Positions 42,049-51,772 are shown, counted from the stretch's first letter. The stretch: DNA of 64,000 bases from Melittangium boletus DSM 14713 (GCF_002305855.1 NZ_CP022163.1:5952292-6016291); one strand, 5' to 3'. A program made the numbers and translations. The notes: generated by a model from the sequence alone, not told the origin.

Positions 42049-42745
42049 GCCGCACGCCCTTCCTCGGACACAGCTCCGCCACGACGCAGCGCTCGCACGC
42101 GGGCGCGCGCGCGAAGCACGTGCGGCGCCCATGCCACACGAGGAGCTGGTGGCCCTTCATCCACTGGGGAGAGGGCAGCAGGCCCTGCATGTCCTCCTCC
42201 ACCTTGTCCGGGTCCGTGTGACGGGTGAAGCCCAGGCGGAACGCCAGCCGTTTGACGTGGGTGTCCACCGGGAAGGCCTCGTCTCCGCCCAGGTGCATGC
42301 ACACCACGCCGGCCGTCTTGTGGCCCACGCCCGGCAGCGTCTCCAGCGAGGCGCGCGAGCGGGGCACCTCGCCCCCGTGCTCGGCCACCAGGGCCCGGGC
42401 CGCCGCCACGAGGTTCTTCGCCTTGGCGCGGTACAGGCCGCAGGACTGGATGAAGGGCTCCACCTCCTCCACGCTCGCGCGGGCGTACGCGGCCGCGTCC
42501 GGAAAGCGCTCGAAGAGGGCGGGGGTCACCAGGTTCACCCGCTTGTCCGTGCACTGGGCGGACAGGATGACGGCCACCAGCAACTCCAAGGGAGTGCGAT
42601 AGTCCAGTTCGATGCGCACGTCCGGCATGGAGCGCTCCAACCGCTCCATCACCTCCCGTGCCCGTTGCCGCCTCGACTCCACCGTTTCACGTCCCACACC
42701 GCTCGCTGTACGCCAAGGCGACCTGCGCCGTAAAGCAGTTTCCAC
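42014..42745 (-). CDS. nth: Endonuclease III (DNA glycosylase/AP lyase)
   Basis: A base-excision repair enzyme, up to 243 residues. The helix-hairpin-helix LPGVGHKTAGVV carries the catalytic Lys, VDTHVKRL the catalytic Asp, and the C-terminal cysteines follow the [4Fe-4S] pattern C-x6-C-x2-C-x5-C (CFARAPACERCVVAELC). The start is uncertain: GTG 42745 has GAGAGG only 2 bp away, while GTG 42697 or 42682 would give the usual family length near 220. It overlaps def by 35 bp at the 3' end and is divergent from the aldolase gene. Confidence 0.93.
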   Translation of the reverse strand: METALRRRSPWRTASGVGRETVESRRQRAREVMERLERSMPDVRIELDYRTPLELLVAVILSAQCTDKRVNLVTPALFERFPDAAAYARASVEEVEPFIQSCGLYRAKAKNLVAAARALVAEHGGEVPRSRASLETLPGVGHKTAGVVCMHLGGDEAFPVDTHVKRLAFRLGFTRHTDPDKVEEDMQGLLPSPQWMKGHQLLVWHGRRTCFARAPACERCVVAELCPRKGVRLKPSAAPRGPA

Positions 42746-42776
42746 TACCTCTCAGGACACCCTTCCAGGACACCGC

Positions 42777-43805
42777 ATGAAGCCCATCGACTTGCGCTCC
42801 GACACCGTGACGAAGCCCACCCCCGCCATGCGCCGCGCCATGGCCGAGGCCGAGGTGGGGGATGACATCTATGGCGAGGACCCCACGGCGCGCCGGCTCG
42901 AGGAGCTTGTCGCCGAGCGCCTGGGGCTGGAGGCGGCCCTCTTCGTGCCCTCGGGGACGCAGGCGAACCAGATCGCCATGGGGTTGCACTGCCGCCTGGG
43001 CGACGAGGTCCTCGCCGACGCGGGCAGCCACATCTTCCACTACGAGAGCGGCGCCCTGTCGGGACTCTGGGGCGTGCAGCCGGCGCCGCTCGCGGGCGAG
43101 CGGGGAGTGTTCTCGCCCGAGCAGGTGAAGGCGGCGGTGCGCACGGACTTCATCGGCCCGCGCTCGCGGCTCGTGTCGCTGGAGAACACGCACAACCGGG
43201 GGGGCGGCAAGGTCTGGCCCCTGGAGCGCTTCCGCGAGGTGGTGGAGGCGTCGCGCGCGGCGGGACTCGCGGTGCACCTGGATGGGGCGCGCCTCTTCAA
43301 CGCCGCGGTGGCCACGGGGACGCCCGCTGCCGCCTGGTCCTCGCTCACGGACTCCACGGCGGTGTGCTTCTCCAAGGGGCTCGGGGCCCCGGCGGGCTCG
43401 GCCATCCTCGGCTCGCGGGAGCTCATCGCCGAGGCGCGGCGGCTGCGCAAGCGCCTGGGCGGGGCCATGCGTCAGGTGGGCATCCTCGCCGCTGGAGCGC
43501 TGTACGCGCTGGAGCACCACGTGGAGCGGCTCGCCGAGGACCATGAGCACGCGCGCCGCCTCGCGGCCGGGCTGGCGGAACTGCCCGGCGTGACGGTGGA
43601 CCCGGGCCAGGTGGAGACGAACATGGTCGTCGCCGAGTTCCCCGGGCCCCAGGCCGACACGGTCGCGAAGCTGGCGGCCCAGGGAGTGCTCGCTGGCGCC
43701 ACCGGCTCCAGTCCCCGCGCGGTGCGCCTGGTCACTCATCTGGACATCTCCGCCGGAGACATCGATGAGGTGCTGGCGCGCATCCGCCGGGGGCTCGCTG
43801 GCTGA
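42777..43805 (+). CDS. ltaE: Low-specificity L-threonine aldolase
   Basis: A 342-residue PLP enzyme cleaving threonine to glycine and acetaldehyde. Typical features are IDLRSDTVTKPTPAMRRAM, GDDIYGEDPT, FVPSGTQANQIA, ENTHNRGGG, HLDGARLFNAA and the PLP lysine in CFSKGLGAPAGS. ATG 42777 has CAGGA 6 bp upstream. Length fits. It may share a role in threonine metabolism with the dehydratase at the left of the window, but they are not linked. Confidence 0.93.
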   Translation: MKPIDLRSDTVTKPTPAMRRAMAEAEVGDDIYGEDPTARRLEELVAERLGLEAALFVPSGTQANQIAMGLHCRLGDEVLADAGSHIFHYESGALSGLWGVQPAPLAGERGVFSPEQVKAAVRTDFIGPRSRLVSLENTHNRGGGKVWPLERFREVVEASRAAGLAVHLDGARLFNAAVATGTPAAAWSSLTDSTAVCFSKGLGAPAGSAILGSRELIAEARRLRKRLGGAMRQVGILAAGALYALEHHVERLAEDHEHARRLAAGLAELPGVTVDPGQVETNMVVAEFPGPQADTVAKLAAQGVLAGATGSSPRAVRLVTHLDISAGDIDEVLARIRRGLAG

Positions 43806-43835
43806 TTCCCGGGGCCTTGGTAGACTCGGAACGCC

Positions 43836-44858
43836 TTGCGCCGTCTCGCCCCCTTGCTGTTGCTCGCCTTGTCGTCGGCCTGTGCCCCTCCGGCCGCGCG
43901 GCAGAAGATGAGCTTCGATGAGCTGTACTCGGACCCCGCGCCCTATCCCTCCGGCGCGGTGGAGGAGCCGCGTGTGTCCGCGCGCCGGTCCAAGCCCCGG
44001 GAGCTGACGCTCGAGCAAGGCGGCGAGGGGGAGGGACTGGACTCGCCCGAGCTGCGCGAGGCCCTGGAGCACTTCGTCGCCCTGGCGCGCGCCGCCCGCA
44101 CCCAGGTGCCCCAGGGCAGCCCCATGCCCGAGGCGCAGGTGGTCAACTGGCGGGAGATCAACTCGTGGCTGGACGTCTTCCTGCGCCTCCCCGTGCGCAA
44201 GACGTCGTCGCTGGACGTGGTGCGCACCCGGACGACGCTGGAGGCCGAGCTGGAGCTGGACGCGCGCCTCTATGGGGACATCCCCGCGGACCTGGCCGAC
44301 GCGGTGCTCGCTCGGATGGACGCGCTCTCGACGCGCATGGCGGAGCTGCGCCGGTCGCGGTCCCGTACTTCTTCCCGGCCGGACAAGGCGCCCCGCTTCA
44401 CCTGGCCCGTGGAGCCGGTCATCGTCACCAGCGTCTTCGGCACCCGGCTGCATCCCATTCTCGGCACCGAGCGGGATCACCAGGGCCTGGACCTGGCGGC
44501 CAAGCGCGGACAGTTGGTGACCGCCTCGAGCAAGGGCGTGGTGCTGCGCGCCGGGCCGGCGGGCGGCCATGGCAACCAGGTCATCATCCAGCACGATGGA
44601 GACGTCACCACCCGCTACAGCCACCTGTCCCGAGTCCTCGTGGTGACCGGGGACGTCGTCGAGCAGGGTGATGTGGTGGGCGCGGCGGGCAGGACGGGCA
44701 TGGCCACCGGCGTCCATCTGCACTTCGAGCTGTGGAAGGACGGCGTGCCGTGTGATCCGCTCGACGAGCTGGGCCCCACGGAGTCGGGGGAAGAGCCCTC
44801 GTTCGTCCAGCGGGGAGCGCCCTCGGGGCCCTACGTGACACAGGGGCGCCGTCCGTAG
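43836..44858 (+). CDS. Lipoprotein with M23 (LytM) endopeptidase domain
   Basis: A 340-residue protein from a TTG start. LALSSACAPP is a lipobox with Cys near 16. Residues about 60-180 are helical, then residues about 185-305 form an M23 domain: RDHQGLDLAA has the first His and Asp, and GVHLHFELW the HxH zinc site. It should cleave peptidoglycan cross-links or regulate amidases at the outer membrane. Downstream of ltaE by 30 bp, perhaps co-transcribed. Confidence 0.85.
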   Translation: MRRLAPLLLLALSSACAPPAARQKMSFDELYSDPAPYPSGAVEEPRVSARRSKPRELTLEQGGEGEGLDSPELREALEHFVALARAARTQVPQGSPMPEAQVVNWREINSWLDVFLRLPVRKTSSLDVVRTRTTLEAELELDARLYGDIPADLADAVLARMDALSTRMAELRRSRSRTSSRPDKAPRFTWPVEPVIVTSVFGTRLHPILGTERDHQGLDLAAKRGQLVTASSKGVVLRAGPAGGHGNQVIIQHDGDVTTRYSHLSRVLVVTGDVVEQGDVVGAAGRTGMATGVHLHFELWKDGVPCDPLDELGPTESGEEPSFVQRGAPSGPYVTQGRRP

Positions 44859-44907
44859 GGACGACCCCCCTGGTCGAGAGCCGGAGCGCCCGCGGCGCCC
44901 GCCACGG

Positions 44908-45177
44908 CTACAGCGAGTTCTTCAGCTCCTTGGCGGGCCGGAAACCCACGGTCTTGCTCGCCTTGAGCTTCATCATCTCGTTGGTCTGGGGGTTGCGGAT
45001 CTTCCGCGCCTTGCGCGAGCGGACCGACCAGGTGCCAAAGCCGGGGTAGCTGAAGCGCTGGTCCTTCTTCACCGCCTTGCCGATGTTGGCGAAGACGATG
45101 TCGAGAATCTCCGCCGCCGACTTCTTCGTCAGCCGCGACTGCGCCGCCACCACCTCCACGAGCTCTGCCTTGGTCAT
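44908..45177 (-). CDS. hup: HU-family DNA-binding protein
   Basis: An 89-residue nucleoid protein. MTKAELVEVVAAQSRLTKKSA starts the dimerisation helices and RNPQTNEMMKL plus SKTVGFRPAKELK form the DNA-binding arm with the conserved Pro. GGAGGAG lies 6 bp upstream of ATG 45177. A sigma-70-type promoter lies upstream. Convergent with the M23 gene. Confidence 0.95.
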   Translation of the reverse strand: MTKAELVEVVAAQSRLTKKSAAEILDIVFANIGKAVKKDQRFSYPGFGTWSVRSRKARKIRNPQTNEMMKLKASKTVGFRPAKELKNSL

Positions 45178-45503
45178 CCGCTACTCCTCCACGCCACGTT
45201 GAATTGCGAAAGCCAGAGGTTGGTAACAAATCGCTCTTTTGTCTGTCAACGCTGGCAGGGGTTGGGAGCCCGGCAGATCGGCCTCCGCGCGAGATGTGAG
45301 GAATTTGACGGGAGCGCTTCCTCCTCTAGGAAAGCGGAAGACATCCCCGGGGCGCGGCCCCTTCGCGCCAGACGAATCAGACGCCTGGAATGTGGGGATG
45401 TGATCGATTGAGAGGGTTTTCCTTTGTCATTTCGATCCTTTGCGCGCTCCGTCTGATCCGGACGGGACTTGGACGGCGGGCTGGCCTTAGTCTGGGCGGA
45501 CGC
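45178..45503. other. Gene-free divergent region between HU and beta-helix lipoprotein genes
   Basis: 326 bp. The HU-proximal part is AT-richer and holds a candidate promoter at 45221-45249. The rest shows no feature I can support; an in-frame upstream extension of the beta-helix gene from 45390 has no signal sequence or ribosome site. Confidence 0.5.
45221..45249 (-). promoter_or_regulatory. Candidate promoter of the HU gene
   Basis: On the minus strand TTGACA (45249-45244) and TTACCA (45226-45221) are separated by 17 bp. The -35 box is a perfect consensus, the -10 is weak. It lies about 45 bp before the HU start codon. Confidence 0.45.
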
Positions 45504-46937
45504 ATGAGATGCCCGCTCCTGATGATCGCCTGCCTGGCCCTCCTGGCCTGTCCCCCCCGCGGGGGGGCAACCCCGCCTGATCGCCCCGAAGCGAGGCGGC
45601 AGGTGTGGGTGGATGGCGGGCGGCCCGCGACCGGGGATGGCTCGCGGGAGCGGCCCTTCCGCTCCCTGGGCGAGGCCCTGTCCCAGGCGAAGGACGGGGG
45701 GGCTCCTGTCCGGGTCCACCTGGCGCCGGGGCGCTATCCAGGCCCTTTCGTGCTGCCGGCTGGACTGGAGCTCGTGGGGGGCGAGGGCCGCGTGCTCGTG
45801 GGGGGCGAGGGCCCCGTGGTGCGAGCCCCCGAGGGGGCGCTCCTCCAGGGGGTGGAGATCCAGGGAGGCGGGTGGGGCCTGGAGGCGGGTGGAACCGTGC
45901 GCCTGGAGTCGGTGCGCTTCCGGGGTCAGACGGCCGGGGGCGTGGGGATGGGGGCGGGAGAACTCACGGTGCTCGGGGGGGTGTTCGAGGCGGGGAGTCC
46001 AGGGGCGGTGGGCCTGCGGGTGGAGGGAGGGCGTGCGCGCATGCGCGACACCTCGTTCGTCGGCGTCTTCCGGCGGGGCGTGGAGGCGCGGGGGGCCGAG
46101 ATGGAATGGGAGGACGTGCGCGTGGGCGGCGCCACCACGGCCCTTCATCAGTCCCGGGGCCAGGTGTCGCTGCGGCGCGTGACGGTGGGCGACGGACGGG
46201 ATGTGGGGCTCTTCGTCAATCACGGCACGTTGCGGCTCGAGGACGTCACCGTCACCGGGCACGAGTATGGCGTCCAGGCCTTGCGGGCCACGCTGGAGAC
46301 GCGGGGCCTCACCTCGGTGCGCGCGGCGCGGGCGGGGGTGACGCTCGTGGGGACGCGCGGTGTCCTGGTGGACACGCGGGTGCGAGGCAGTGGCGGTTTT
46401 GGCGCGGTCTCCCTGTTGGGCTCGGACACGGTGCTGCGCGGCATCCACGTGGAGGGGGCGGACGCCTATGGCATCTCCGCCACGCGCGGAAAGCTGCGGC
46501 TGACGCGGGCCCTCATCACCCGGTTGAGCTCGCGCGAGGGGGACTCGGGGGATGGGCTGCACCTTCGGGACCTGGACGTGGAGGCCCGGGGCCTGGTGGT
46601 GCGCGACGCGGCGGGCGTGGGCGTGCTGGCGGCACAAGGGGCCCGGGTGGTGCTGCGCGACGTCTCCCTGGAGTCGTGCCGCGAGGCGGGGCTCTGGGGC
46701 GAGACGCTCGCCCAGGTCTCGGCCGAGCGCCTGGTGGTGCGGGACTCGCGCGGACCGGCGCTCATGGCCCTGGAGAATGGGGTGTTGCGGGTGGATGGGC
46801 TCCTGGCGGAGGACAACGCCGGAGGGCTCGCCGCGGCGGCTGATTGCGAGGGCGACACCCGCATCACGTTCAGCCGTGTCTCCGGACGGGGCCTGTCGTG
46901 GACCCTCGCGTCATGCGTGGGGAGCGTTTCCCGCTGA
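45504..46937 (+). CDS. Lipoprotein with right-handed parallel beta-helix
   Basis: A 477-residue protein. ATG 45504 opens MRCPLLMIACLALLAC, a lipobox signal. The mature protein has VWVDGGRPATGDGSRERPFRSL, a typical DUF1565-like start for parallel beta-helices (xxGxDxxPFxTL), then about 18-20 short turns such as GGTVRLESVRFRG and GTLRLEDVTVTG. Right-handed helices of this type bind or cleave polysaccharide, but no pectate-lyase catalytic residues are obvious. The last 27 bp overlap the opposite-strand hydrolase gene. Confidence 0.8.
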   Translation: MRCPLLMIACLALLACPPRGGATPPDRPEARRQVWVDGGRPATGDGSRERPFRSLGEALSQAKDGGAPVRVHLAPGRYPGPFVLPAGLELVGGEGRVLVGGEGPVVRAPEGALLQGVEIQGGGWGLEAGGTVRLESVRFRGQTAGGVGMGAGELTVLGGVFEAGSPGAVGLRVEGGRARMRDTSFVGVFRRGVEARGAEMEWEDVRVGGATTALHQSRGQVSLRRVTVGDGRDVGLFVNHGTLRLEDVTVTGHEYGVQALRATLETRGLTSVRAARAGVTLVGTRGVLVDTRVRGSGGFGAVSLLGSDTVLRGIHVEGADAYGISATRGKLRLTRALITRLSSREGDSGDGLHLRDLDVEARGLVVRDAAGVGVLAAQGARVVLRDVSLESCREAGLWGETLAQVSAERLVVRDSRGPALMALENGVLRVDGLLAEDNAGGLAAAADCEGDTRITFSRVSGRGLSWTLASCVGSVSR

Positions 46938-48062
46938 GGCGGCGCTGTCCTCGCTCCAGGGGGTGGCATGGGCCTCGAGCCAGGTGCGCACCTCGACATG
47001 GACCTCCTGCGCCACCCCCGTGCCGAAGAGCAGGTCGCCGTGCCCGTAGTCCATCTTGTCCCCGCGCTCGCAGCCGAAGATGTGGAGCTTCTTGTCCCCG
47101 GAGCCGATCAGCTCGTACTGCGCTCGCAGGTTCTTCGGGGGCGCGAGCCTGTCCTGACTCCCGCCCATCACGAGCACGGGCAGCGTGAGCCGCGAGAGCC
47201 CCGCGCGCCAGTCCACGCTTCCGTCGAACGAGCGGAACGCGTCGTGATCGATCCAGTCGCGGAACTGGCGCAGCACGTTGCGGCTCATCGACGCCATCAT
47301 GTTCGCGTAGACCTTGCGTTGGATGGACGGGGGGATGTGCTTGGGGTTGATGATGACGTCGGACAGGGGCAGGGTGACGTAGCCGAGGAAGGGCGCGAGC
47401 GTGCGGCTCAGCCACTCGTTGCGCAGGCCTCGCGGCCATGACACGTGGTTGCCCATGTGGATGAGCTGGCGGATGAGCCGGTCGGGCGGGAAGAAGACGG
47501 GCGAGCCCAGTGCCAGCAGTCCCGCGAGCTTGTCCGCGTGCGTCCCCTGCGCCACCGCGTAGCCCACGAGTCCTCCCAGGGAATGCCCCACCCAGAACGC
47601 GCGCCGGGCACCCGTGCGGGCGAGCGCCAGCTCGATGAGCGCGGGTCCATCCTGGGCGACGATGTCATCCACGGTGACATCCGGCCAACGGCGGCCTCGG
47701 GGCGGAGGCCGCGAGCCTCCAATCCCCCGCCACTCCACGATGAAGCAGTCGAAGCCCGCCTCCGCCAGCGCATGGGCGAGGGAGTAGGGCGGCTCGAAGT
47801 CGAAGGTATAGCGATTGGCCGCGAGCCCATGACACAGCAGGACGGGCTCCTCGAAACGCCGCTTCGCCGCCCGGCGCAGATAGACGGTCAGCTCCCAGCC
47901 ATCCTGGCAGCGCGCCTTGAGGAGCTCGGGCGGCGGCGTGCGCAGGCGGTACCACCAGCGCACGGACAGGATCCACAGGAGGTTGAGCACTCCCAGGGCG
48001 ATCACCGCCAGGACGAGCATTTCTCCGAACTCCCATGGAGTCCAACGCACCGCGTCCATCAT
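46911..48062 (-). CDS. Alpha/beta hydrolase with N-terminal membrane anchor
   Basis: A 383-residue enzyme. Residues 10-35 (EFGEMLVLAVIALGVLNLLW) form a membrane helix. The hydrolase core has the oxyanion HGLAANRY, nucleophile GHSLGGLVGY, Asp in GGSQDRLAPP and His in MDYGHGDLLFG. This order resembles PhaC-like and lipase-type hydrolases with ester substrates. ATG 48062 or 48059. It overlaps the beta-helix gene by 27 bp. Confidence 0.85.
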   Translation of the reverse strand: MMDAVRWTPWEFGEMLVLAVIALGVLNLLWILSVRWWYRLRTPPPELLKARCQDGWELTVYLRRAAKRRFEEPVLLCHGLAANRYTFDFEPPYSLAHALAEAGFDCFIVEWRGIGGSRPPPRGRRWPDVTVDDIVAQDGPALIELALARTGARRAFWVGHSLGGLVGYAVAQGTHADKLAGLLALGSPVFFPPDRLIRQLIHMGNHVSWPRGLRNEWLSRTLAPFLGYVTLPLSDVIINPKHIPPSIQRKVYANMMASMSRNVLRQFRDWIDHDAFRSFDGSVDWRAGLSRLTLPVLVMGGSQDRLAPPKNLRAQYELIGSGDKKLHIFGCERGDKMDYGHGDLLFGTGVAQEVHVEVRTWLEAHATPWSEDSAASAGNAPHA

Positions 48063-48164
48063 CCCTCCGTCCGGAACCGGGCAAATAAAACCCTGATATG
48101 GTCCGTTCTCGTTCGGCTTTCACCCGAACGGCCACTGGCCGACACAGGAGGCGGGATACACCTG

Positions 48165-49016
48165 ATGAGACCGCGCAAATTGTTGTTCGTCCTCCCGAAT
48201 CTCTTCACGGTGACCTCCATCCTGTGTGGCTTCTACGCCATGACCCTGTGCGCGGGCGCGGAGGTGGGTCCGGCGCAGCTGTACCAGGCCTCCCTGGCCA
48301 TCCTCTTCGCCATGTTCTTCGATGGCTGTGACGGCCGGGTGGCGCGCCTCACGCGGACCCAGAGCGACTTCGGCATGCAGCTCGACAGCCTAGCGGACGT
48401 GGTGTCGTTCGGCGCCGCGCCGGCCCTGCTGCTCTACAAGTGGGCGTTCGAGCCCATGGGCTTCCTGGGCCTCTTCCTCGCCTTCGCCTTCGCCGCGTGC
48501 GGAGCGCTGCGGCTCGCGCGCTTCAACGTCATCGCCATGCGCAGCCCGAGCGGCGGTGGCGGCAACTTCTTCGTGGGCCTGCCCATCCCGCTGGCCGCCA
48601 GCGTGCTCGTGTCGATGATCATCGCCCACCACGCCGCGACGGGGGGCGAGGAGCTGGCCGACTCGGCCCGCGCCCCCGTGGCCGTGGCGTCGACGGTGCT
48701 GTCGCTGCTGATGGTGTCCACCGTGCGCTACCGGACCTTCAAGGATCTGCGCCTGTCGCCCCGGTCCGTGCTCGTCATGGGCGTGATGCTCACCAGCGGC
48801 GTCCTCATCGGCACCCGCTTCCACCCGGCCTACGTGCTGGTGGCCTATTCGTTCGCCTACCTGGCCTTTGGCCTCGTGGAGTCGGCCTTCGTGATGAGCC
48901 ACCGGCTGGCCACGCGCAAGGCGGGCGGTGCGCCTCCTCCCCTGACGCTCCTGGAGGAGACGGAAGAGGACGAGGACCTCGACGAGACGCCGGGAGATGA
49001 GCAGGGCGTGGCGTAA
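48165..49016 (+). CDS. pssA: CDP-diacylglycerol-serine O-phosphatidyltransferase
   Basis: A 283-residue membrane enzyme that makes phosphatidylserine. The CDP-alcohol phosphotransferase signature is DGRVARLTRTQSDFGMQLDS followed by LAD. Several membrane segments (LFLAFAFAACG, VLVMGVMLTSGVLIG) surround it. The C-terminus is acidic and cytoplasmic. ATG 48165 follows an AGGAGGCGGGA stretch at unusual distance. CinA follows 29 bp later. Confidence 0.88.
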   Translation: MRPRKLLFVLPNLFTVTSILCGFYAMTLCAGAEVGPAQLYQASLAILFAMFFDGCDGRVARLTRTQSDFGMQLDSLADVVSFGAAPALLLYKWAFEPMGFLGLFLAFAFAACGALRLARFNVIAMRSPSGGGGNFFVGLPIPLAASVLVSMIIAHHAATGGEELADSARAPVAVASTVLSLLMVSTVRYRTFKDLRLSPRSVLVMGVMLTSGVLIGTRFHPAYVLVAYSFAYLAFGLVESAFVMSHRLATRKAGGAPPPLTLLEETEEDEDLDETPGDEQGVA

Positions 49017-49045
49017 TCGTCCCGGGCGGCTAGGATGCGCCGCCC

Positions 49046-50314
49046 ATGCGCGTCGAGCTGCTGTGCACCGGGGATGAACTCGTCACCGGACTGACCCCAG
49101 ACACCAACAGCCCCTACCTGGAGGCGCGGCTCTTCGAGCTGGGCATCAAGGTGGGCCGGGTGGTGCTGGTGGGGGATGTACGAGAGGACATCACGCGGGG
49201 CCTCGAGGAGGCCGCCTCCCGCTCGGACGTGGTCATCGTCTCGGGAGGACTGGGCCCCACCGCGGATGACTTCACGGCCGAGTGTGCCGCGGCGGCCGCG
49301 CGGGTCCCCCTGGTGGAGGACGCCGGGACCCTGCGCTTCCTGCGCGAGCGGGCCCAGAAGCGGGGCCGGGAACTGACGCCCAACGTGGCCCGCATGGCGC
49401 TCGTGCCCGAGGGCTCCGAGGTGGTGCCCAACCCCGTGGGCTCCGCGCCCCTCTTCATCGTCCGGCTAGGCGCCTGCCGCCTCTTCTTCCTGCCCGGAGT
49501 GCCGCGCGAATACCGGGCCCTGGTGGACGGCGAGGTGCTGCCGCGCGTCCGGGCGGAGCTGGAGCGGCGGCCGGAGCGCACCTGGCGCGCCTTCCGGCTG
49601 TTGCGCACGGTGGGCCTGCCCGAGTCCGTGCTCGACGCGCGCGTGGCTCCGCTGGCCGTGGCGCACCCCCGGGTGGTGTTCGGCTTCCGCACGCACGCGC
49701 CGGAGAACCAGCTCAAGCTGATGGCCGAGGCGCCCTCCCAGGCCGAGGCCGATGCGGCCCTGGCCTCCGCCGAGGCCGCCGCGCGCGCGGAGCTGGGCCT
49801 GTCGGTCTATGGCGCGGATCAGGACACCTACCCGGCCGTCCTGGCGCGGCGGCTCACGGAGGCCCGCGCCACGCTGGCGATCGCGGAGAGCTGCACGGGC
49901 GGCCTCATCGCGTCACAGCTCGCCTCGGTTCCCGGCGCGAGCGCCTTCCTCGTGGGCTCCGCGGTCGTCTACACGGAGCGCATGAAGACGCACTGGGCGG
50001 GCGTCCCCCCGGAGCTGCTGGAGCGCCACGGGGCCGTGTCCCGCCCGGTGGCGGTGGCCCTGGCCGAGGGGATTCGCGCCTCCTGTGGGACGACCTATGG
50101 CCTGTCCGTGACGGGGGTCGCGGGCCCTTCGGGGGGAACGCCCGAGCATCCCGTGGGCACCGTCTACTGCGCGCTCGCCGTGGAGGGAGGGCCCACGCGC
50201 TGTGAGCGCTTCTCCCTCTCCGGGGATCGCGAACTGGTTCGTCTCTTCGCCGCCTCCCACGCGCTCGAGCTGCTGCGCGAGCATCTGCTGACGTCTCCCG
50301 CCTCTTCGCCATGA
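49046..50314 (+). CDS. cinA: CinA family nicotinamide-nucleotide amidase
   Basis: A 422-residue protein. The N-terminal molybdopterin-binding-like domain opens LLCTGDELVTGLTPDTNSPYL and contains VIVSGGLGPTADD, and the C-terminal amidase has AESCTGGLIASQL with catalytic Ser and the GVAGPSGGTPEHPVGTVY loop. It recycles NMN to nicotinate mononucleotide and may act on ADP-ribose. Overlaps the next gene by 4 bp (ATGA), which implies coupled translation. Confidence 0.92.
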   Translation: MRVELLCTGDELVTGLTPDTNSPYLEARLFELGIKVGRVVLVGDVREDITRGLEEAASRSDVVIVSGGLGPTADDFTAECAAAAARVPLVEDAGTLRFLRERAQKRGRELTPNVARMALVPEGSEVVPNPVGSAPLFIVRLGACRLFFLPGVPREYRALVDGEVLPRVRAELERRPERTWRAFRLLRTVGLPESVLDARVAPLAVAHPRVVFGFRTHAPENQLKLMAEAPSQAEADAALASAEAAARAELGLSVYGADQDTYPAVLARRLTEARATLAIAESCTGGLIASQLASVPGASAFLVGSAVVYTERMKTHWAGVPPELLERHGAVSRPVAVALAEGIRASCGTTYGLSVTGVAGPSGGTPEHPVGTVYCALAVEGGPTRCERFSLSGDRELVRLFAASHALELLREHLLTSPASSP

Positions 50315-51717
50315 GCCGCTCCCCCTCCCAGAGTTCCCCGCCCGAGTCTTCGTCCGCGGCGCCTCCCGAGCCGCCCGTGGTTCCCCCCGGCGAGGGGAAG
50401 AGGGGCGTGGTGGGCGCCGCGTGGCGGATGTGGCTCGCGGCGTACCGGGTGGAGGTGGTGCTCTTCCTGGTGAGCTTCGCGGTGCTGGCCAGCTTCAGCT
50501 CGCAGCGCTTCCTGCGTCAGAGCGCGGCGCCGCACTTCGTGTACCAGGCGAAGGCGTGGCTGGAGGGCCGCCTGGACGTGGACCCCGAGGTGCTGCCCAA
50601 CCTGGAGGACTGGGCCTGTGTGCGCGAGGTCGCGGGCACGAAGACGCGCTGCGAGGGGCGGCCGAGGCCGGGGGATCGCTGGTACGTGAGTTTCCCCTCC
50701 TTCCCCGCGGTGGTGATGCTGCCCTTCGTGGCGCTTCACGGCTACCAGTTCAACGACACCTCCTTCGGCGTCATCGTCGGGGCGCTGGCGGTGGCGCTCT
50801 TCTACGCGTTGCTGCGCTTCCTCTCGAAGGAAGGGGAGCTGGCGCGGGAGCGCCCGGAGAACGTGACCCTGGCGCTGGTGCTGGCGTTTGGCACGCTCTT
50901 CTTCTACGCGGCCATCCGAGGCGAGGTGTGGTTCAGCGCGGAGGTCATGGGCGTGGCCTTCACCTGTCTCTACGCGCGCAACGCGGTGCGGGCGCACCGG
51001 CCGGTGCTCGCCGGAGTCTTCTTCTCCATGGCGACGCTCACCCGCACGCCGCTCCTGTTCGCCGGACTGTTCTTCGTCCTGGAGGCCGTGTGTCCGGGTC
51101 CAGACCGGCTCTCCCAGCTCAAGGCGCTGGGCGCCCACTGGAAACCCGTGGCGCGCAAGCTGGGCCTGTTCGCCCTCGGCGCCGCGCCGCTCGCGCTGCT
51201 GGCGGCGGCCTACAACGTCTATCGCTTCGGCCATCCGGGCGAGTTCGGCCACGCGTTCCTCTACAACAACCGCGTCAACGCGGACATCGACCGCCTGGGC
51301 CTGTTCAACCTGGCCTACCTCTCGCGCAACCTGGACGCGGCCTTCCTGAAGCTGCCCGGTGTGTCGCTGCACCCCCCGCGCCTGACGTATGACCCGCACG
51401 GCTTGAGCCTGCTGCTCACGCTGCCGTTGCTCGTCTTCCTGCTGGTGCCGAAAACGCGGCCGCGCCTGCACTGGCCGGTGTGGCTCACGGTGGCCGTGAC
51501 GGCGCTGCCCGGCCTCTTCTACCAGAACACGGGGTACATGCAGTTCGGCTTCCGGTTCAGCCTCGACTACACGCCCTATCTCCTGCTGCTCTTCGCCCTC
51601 GGAGGCTGGTCCCTGCGCCACCGGGCCGTCGTCGCGGCGCTCGTGCTGGGCGTGCTGGTGAACTTCTGGGGCGCGGTGGCCTTCCGCGGCTACACCGAGC
51701 TTGTCCGGAACTGGTAG
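50311..51717 (+). CDS. Multi-pass membrane protein, possibly a GT-C type glycosyltransferase
   Basis: A 468-residue protein. A Pro/Ser-rich leader of about 45 residues is followed by eight or more hydrophobic segments (VEVVLFLVSFAVLASF, GVIVGALAVALFYALL, LALVLAFGTLFFYAAI, LFALGAAPLALLAAAY). The layout resembles ArnT-type or PMT-type enzymes, but a DxD motif in the first loop is not clear. GEVWFSAEVMGVAFT and NTGYMQFGFRFSLDYTPYL look conserved. Role uncertain; coupled to cinA. Confidence 0.65.
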   Translation: MSRSPSQSSPPESSSAAPPEPPVVPPGEGKRGVVGAAWRMWLAAYRVEVVLFLVSFAVLASFSSQRFLRQSAAPHFVYQAKAWLEGRLDVDPEVLPNLEDWACVREVAGTKTRCEGRPRPGDRWYVSFPSFPAVVMLPFVALHGYQFNDTSFGVIVGALAVALFYALLRFLSKEGELARERPENVTLALVLAFGTLFFYAAIRGEVWFSAEVMGVAFTCLYARNAVRAHRPVLAGVFFSMATLTRTPLLFAGLFFVLEAVCPGPDRLSQLKALGAHWKPVARKLGLFALGAAPLALLAAAYNVYRFGHPGEFGHAFLYNNRVNADIDRLGLFNLAYLSRNLDAAFLKLPGVSLHPPRLTYDPHGLSLLLTLPLLVFLLVPKTRPRLHWPVWLTVAVTALPGLFYQNTGYMQFGFRFSLDYTPYLLLLFALGGWSLRHRAVVAALVLGVLVNFWGAVAFRGYTELVRNW

Positions 51718-51772
51718 GGCCGGGGGTCCTCCGGACTTGACCGGCCGCGCCCGGACGCGCACATCTCACCTC